In this document: piece by piece, positions 4,879 to 5,732 of the stretch | Layout: each line of letters begins with the position of its first letter | How positions within the stretch are numbered: the first letter of the stretch is position 1 | Source of the DNA: Chloroflexota bacterium | GTDB taxonomy: Bacteria; Chloroflexota; Dehalococcoidia; Lucifugimonadales; JACPCL1 | Assembly: GCA_016210375.1 (NCBI GenBank) | Contig: JACQUH010000025.1 | Location: forward strand, 1 to 5,732 | Reading direction: 5' to 3' | Length of the DNA: 5,732 nucleotides | Translations under genes and position numbers: made by a program | The notes under the pieces: model-generated | Seen by the model: the letters and a program-made list of their open reading frames with translations, nothing else | Databases searched by the model: none | What the model was told of the DNA's origin: nothing

Positions 4879-5186
4879 TGCTCACGCTGGTACATGTGCA
4901 GGTCCTGAGCGCCGGGTTGTTCTGCATCGGGTTATACGGTGTCCTGGCCCGGCGCAATGTTGTCCTGGTGCTTCTGGCCATAGAGCTCATGCTCAATGCC
5001 GTGAACGTGAACCTGGTAGGCATCGCCGCCTTTGTGGACCACGGCAAGTACCTTGGCCAGATCATCGCCATATTCGTGATCACGGTGGCTGCGGCTGAGG
5101 TGGGCCTGGCGCTGGCCATTATCCTGCGCCTGTACCGCAACAAAGGCACTGCAAACGTGGATCAACTGGACCTGATGAAGTGGTGA
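4878..5186 (+). CDS. nuoK: NuoK, complex I membrane subunit (MrpC-like)
   Basis: NADH-quinone oxidoreductase subunit K (102 aa, standard length), a three-helix membrane-arm subunit forming part of the proton path next to NuoJ. Visible motifs are LSAGLFCIGLYGVLARRNVVLVLLAIELMLNAVNVN (10-45) and IFVITVAAAEVGLALAIILRLYRNKGT (65-91). The two membrane glutamates known to matter for pumping are present, Glu36 and Glu74 (Glu36 and Glu72 in E. coli, from memory). The GTG start at 4878 overlaps the nuoJ stop by one base (TAGTG) and has GGAGG at 4864-4868, 9 bases upstream. There is no in-frame ATG until codon 38, which is within a conserved helix, so the GTG is the only sensible early start. Confidence 0.96.
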   Translation: MLTLVHVQVLSAGLFCIGLYGVLARRNVVLVLLAIELMLNAVNVNLVGIAAFVDHGKYLGQIIAIFVITVAAAEVGLALAIILRLYRNKGTANVDQLDLMKW

Positions 5187-5188
5187 CC

Positions 5189-5224
5189 TAACCCCCTGGC
5201 CCCCTTCCCTTTAGGGAAGGAGGT
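5189..5224 (+). repeat. C-rich post-gene repeat, copy 2, with perfect hairpin
   Basis: TAACCCCCTGGCCCCCTTCC (5189-5208) begins 2 bases after the nuoK stop and matches the copy behind nuoC (795-815) with one substitution and one extra C. Here CCTTCCCT (5203-5210) pairs exactly with AGGGAAGG (5213-5220) around a TT. The right arm runs into AAGGAGGT (5217-5224), an ideal Shine-Dalgarno with no start codon at the proper distance. No T-run follows, so termination is not indicated. The element sits in the 71-base nuoK-nuoL gap, the only sizeable spacer among nuoD-nuoL. Confidence 0.65.
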
Positions 5225-5245
5225 AACAAGAACGGGGGAGGGCCC

Positions 5246-5249
5246 GGAG
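5246..5249 (+). promoter_or_regulatory. Probable Shine-Dalgarno of nuoL
   Basis: GGAG lies 8 bases upstream of the ATG at 5258 and is better placed than the stronger AAGGAGGT 33 bases upstream. It supports ATG 5258 as the nuoL start. Confidence 0.55.
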
Positions 5250-5257
5250 ATAGACCC

Positions 5258-5732
5258 ATGGAACTGGCATGGCTGGCGCCCGCCCTGAGCTTTGCCGCTT
5301 TCGGCGTGGTGAGCCTCTTTGGGAGATACCTGCCTGGGAAAGGCTCCTTCCTCTCCATCCTGGCTATTGCCGGGGGCTTCGCCGTCTTCTGGGTGGTGCT
5401 GTTCGGCTTCCTGGGCGAGGAGAGCGCCGGCCCCTTTCACTACGCCCGCGCGTGGGTAGAACTGGGAGGCTCGGTCATCAGTTGGGGCATAGCGGTTGAC
5501 CCCTTGTCGGTGGTCATGCTGGGCATCGTGACCTTTGTGGCATTGCTCATCCAGGTGTACTCCATCGGGTACATGGCCGGCCAGGAGCGCTTTGGGTGGT
5601 ACTTCGCCGCCCACTCCCTCTTTGTGGCGGCCATGCTTACCCTGGTGCTGGCGGACAACTTCATCCTGCTGTACATCGCCTGGGAACTGGTGGGCCTCGG
5701 CTCTTACCTGCTCATCGGTTTCTGGTACGAGC
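5258..5732 (+). CDS. nuoL: NuoL, complex I antiporter-like subunit, 5' part only
   Basis: NADH-quinone oxidoreductase subunit L, the largest antiporter-like proton-pumping subunit at the far end of the membrane arm. 158 codons are visible, and the frame is open to the window's right edge. Hydrophobic helices lie near residues 3-20, 31-52, 84-105, 115-132 and 134-155. The block after GIAVDPLSVVMLGIVTFVALLIQVYSIGYM (77-106) and FILLYIAWELVGLGSYLLIGFW (135-156) identify the family; Glu143 in WELVGLGSYLL corresponds to the key helix-5 glutamate (Glu144 in E. coli, from memory). The ATG at 5258 gives a normal short N-terminus, with GGAG at 5246-5249. The remaining two thirds of the protein, including the long lateral helix, lie outside the window. 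nuoM and nuoN would be expected next. Confidence 0.96.
   Translation, partial: MELAWLAPALSFAAFGVVSLFGRYLPGKGSFLSILAIAGGFAVFWVVLFGFLGEESAGPFHYARAWVELGGSVISWGIAVDPLSVVMLGIVTFVALLIQVYSIGYMAGQERFGWYFAAHSLFVAAMLTLVLADNFILLYIAWELVGLGSYLLIGFWYE

Overview
The window is a stretch of a respiratory complex I (NADH:quinone oxidoreductase-like, nuo) operon, all on the + strand. It reads nuoB (3' part), nuoC, [intergenic repeats + hicB-hicA toxin-antitoxin pair], nuoD, nuoH, nuoI, nuoJ, nuoK, nuoL (5' part). The nuo genes are tightly packed: nuoB/C overlap by 23 bases, nuoD/H by 4, nuoH/I by 11, nuoI/J by 4 and nuoJ/K by 1. nuoC and nuoD are separate genes. nuoD runs straight into nuoH, so the NADH-input genes nuoE, nuoF and nuoG are not in their usual place. 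Gene order, GC-rich coding sequence and protein style (for example the NuoH segment AESEVMGGPFIEYSG) suggest a Chloroflexota bacterium, perhaps a Dehalococcoidia-like lineage. That assignment is inference; the window holds no marker that settles it.

Region by region: 1-784 encodes the Q-module subunits NuoB and NuoC. Bases 785-1103 hold no credible gene. They carry a C-rich repeat with a weak hairpin, a perfect 20-bp inverted repeat with a 3-base loop, and a roughly 110-base MITE/REP-like element containing three copies of a small TCCCG...CGGGA hairpin. Bases 1104-1630 encode a HicB-type antitoxin and a HicA-type mRNA interferase overlapping by GTGA. Only 3 bases separate the toxin stop from the nuoD start. 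Bases 1634-5186 encode NuoD, NuoH, NuoI, NuoJ and NuoK. Bases 5187-5257 hold a second copy of the C-rich repeat with a perfect short hairpin. NuoL begins at 5258 and runs off the window.

NuoB, NuoC, NuoD and NuoI form the peripheral Q-module, which passes electrons through Fe-S clusters to quinone. NuoH joins it to the membrane arm, and NuoJ, NuoK and NuoL belong to the proton-pumping arm.

The most notable point is the architecture: a lower-GC toxin-antitoxin pair with repeat DNA sits inside an otherwise compact nuo operon, directly upstream of nuoD and in the same orientation. HicBA expression or autoregulation could therefore affect complex I expression. Several complex I family positions also carry uncommon residues, notably Phe where NuoH usually has a loop glutamate.
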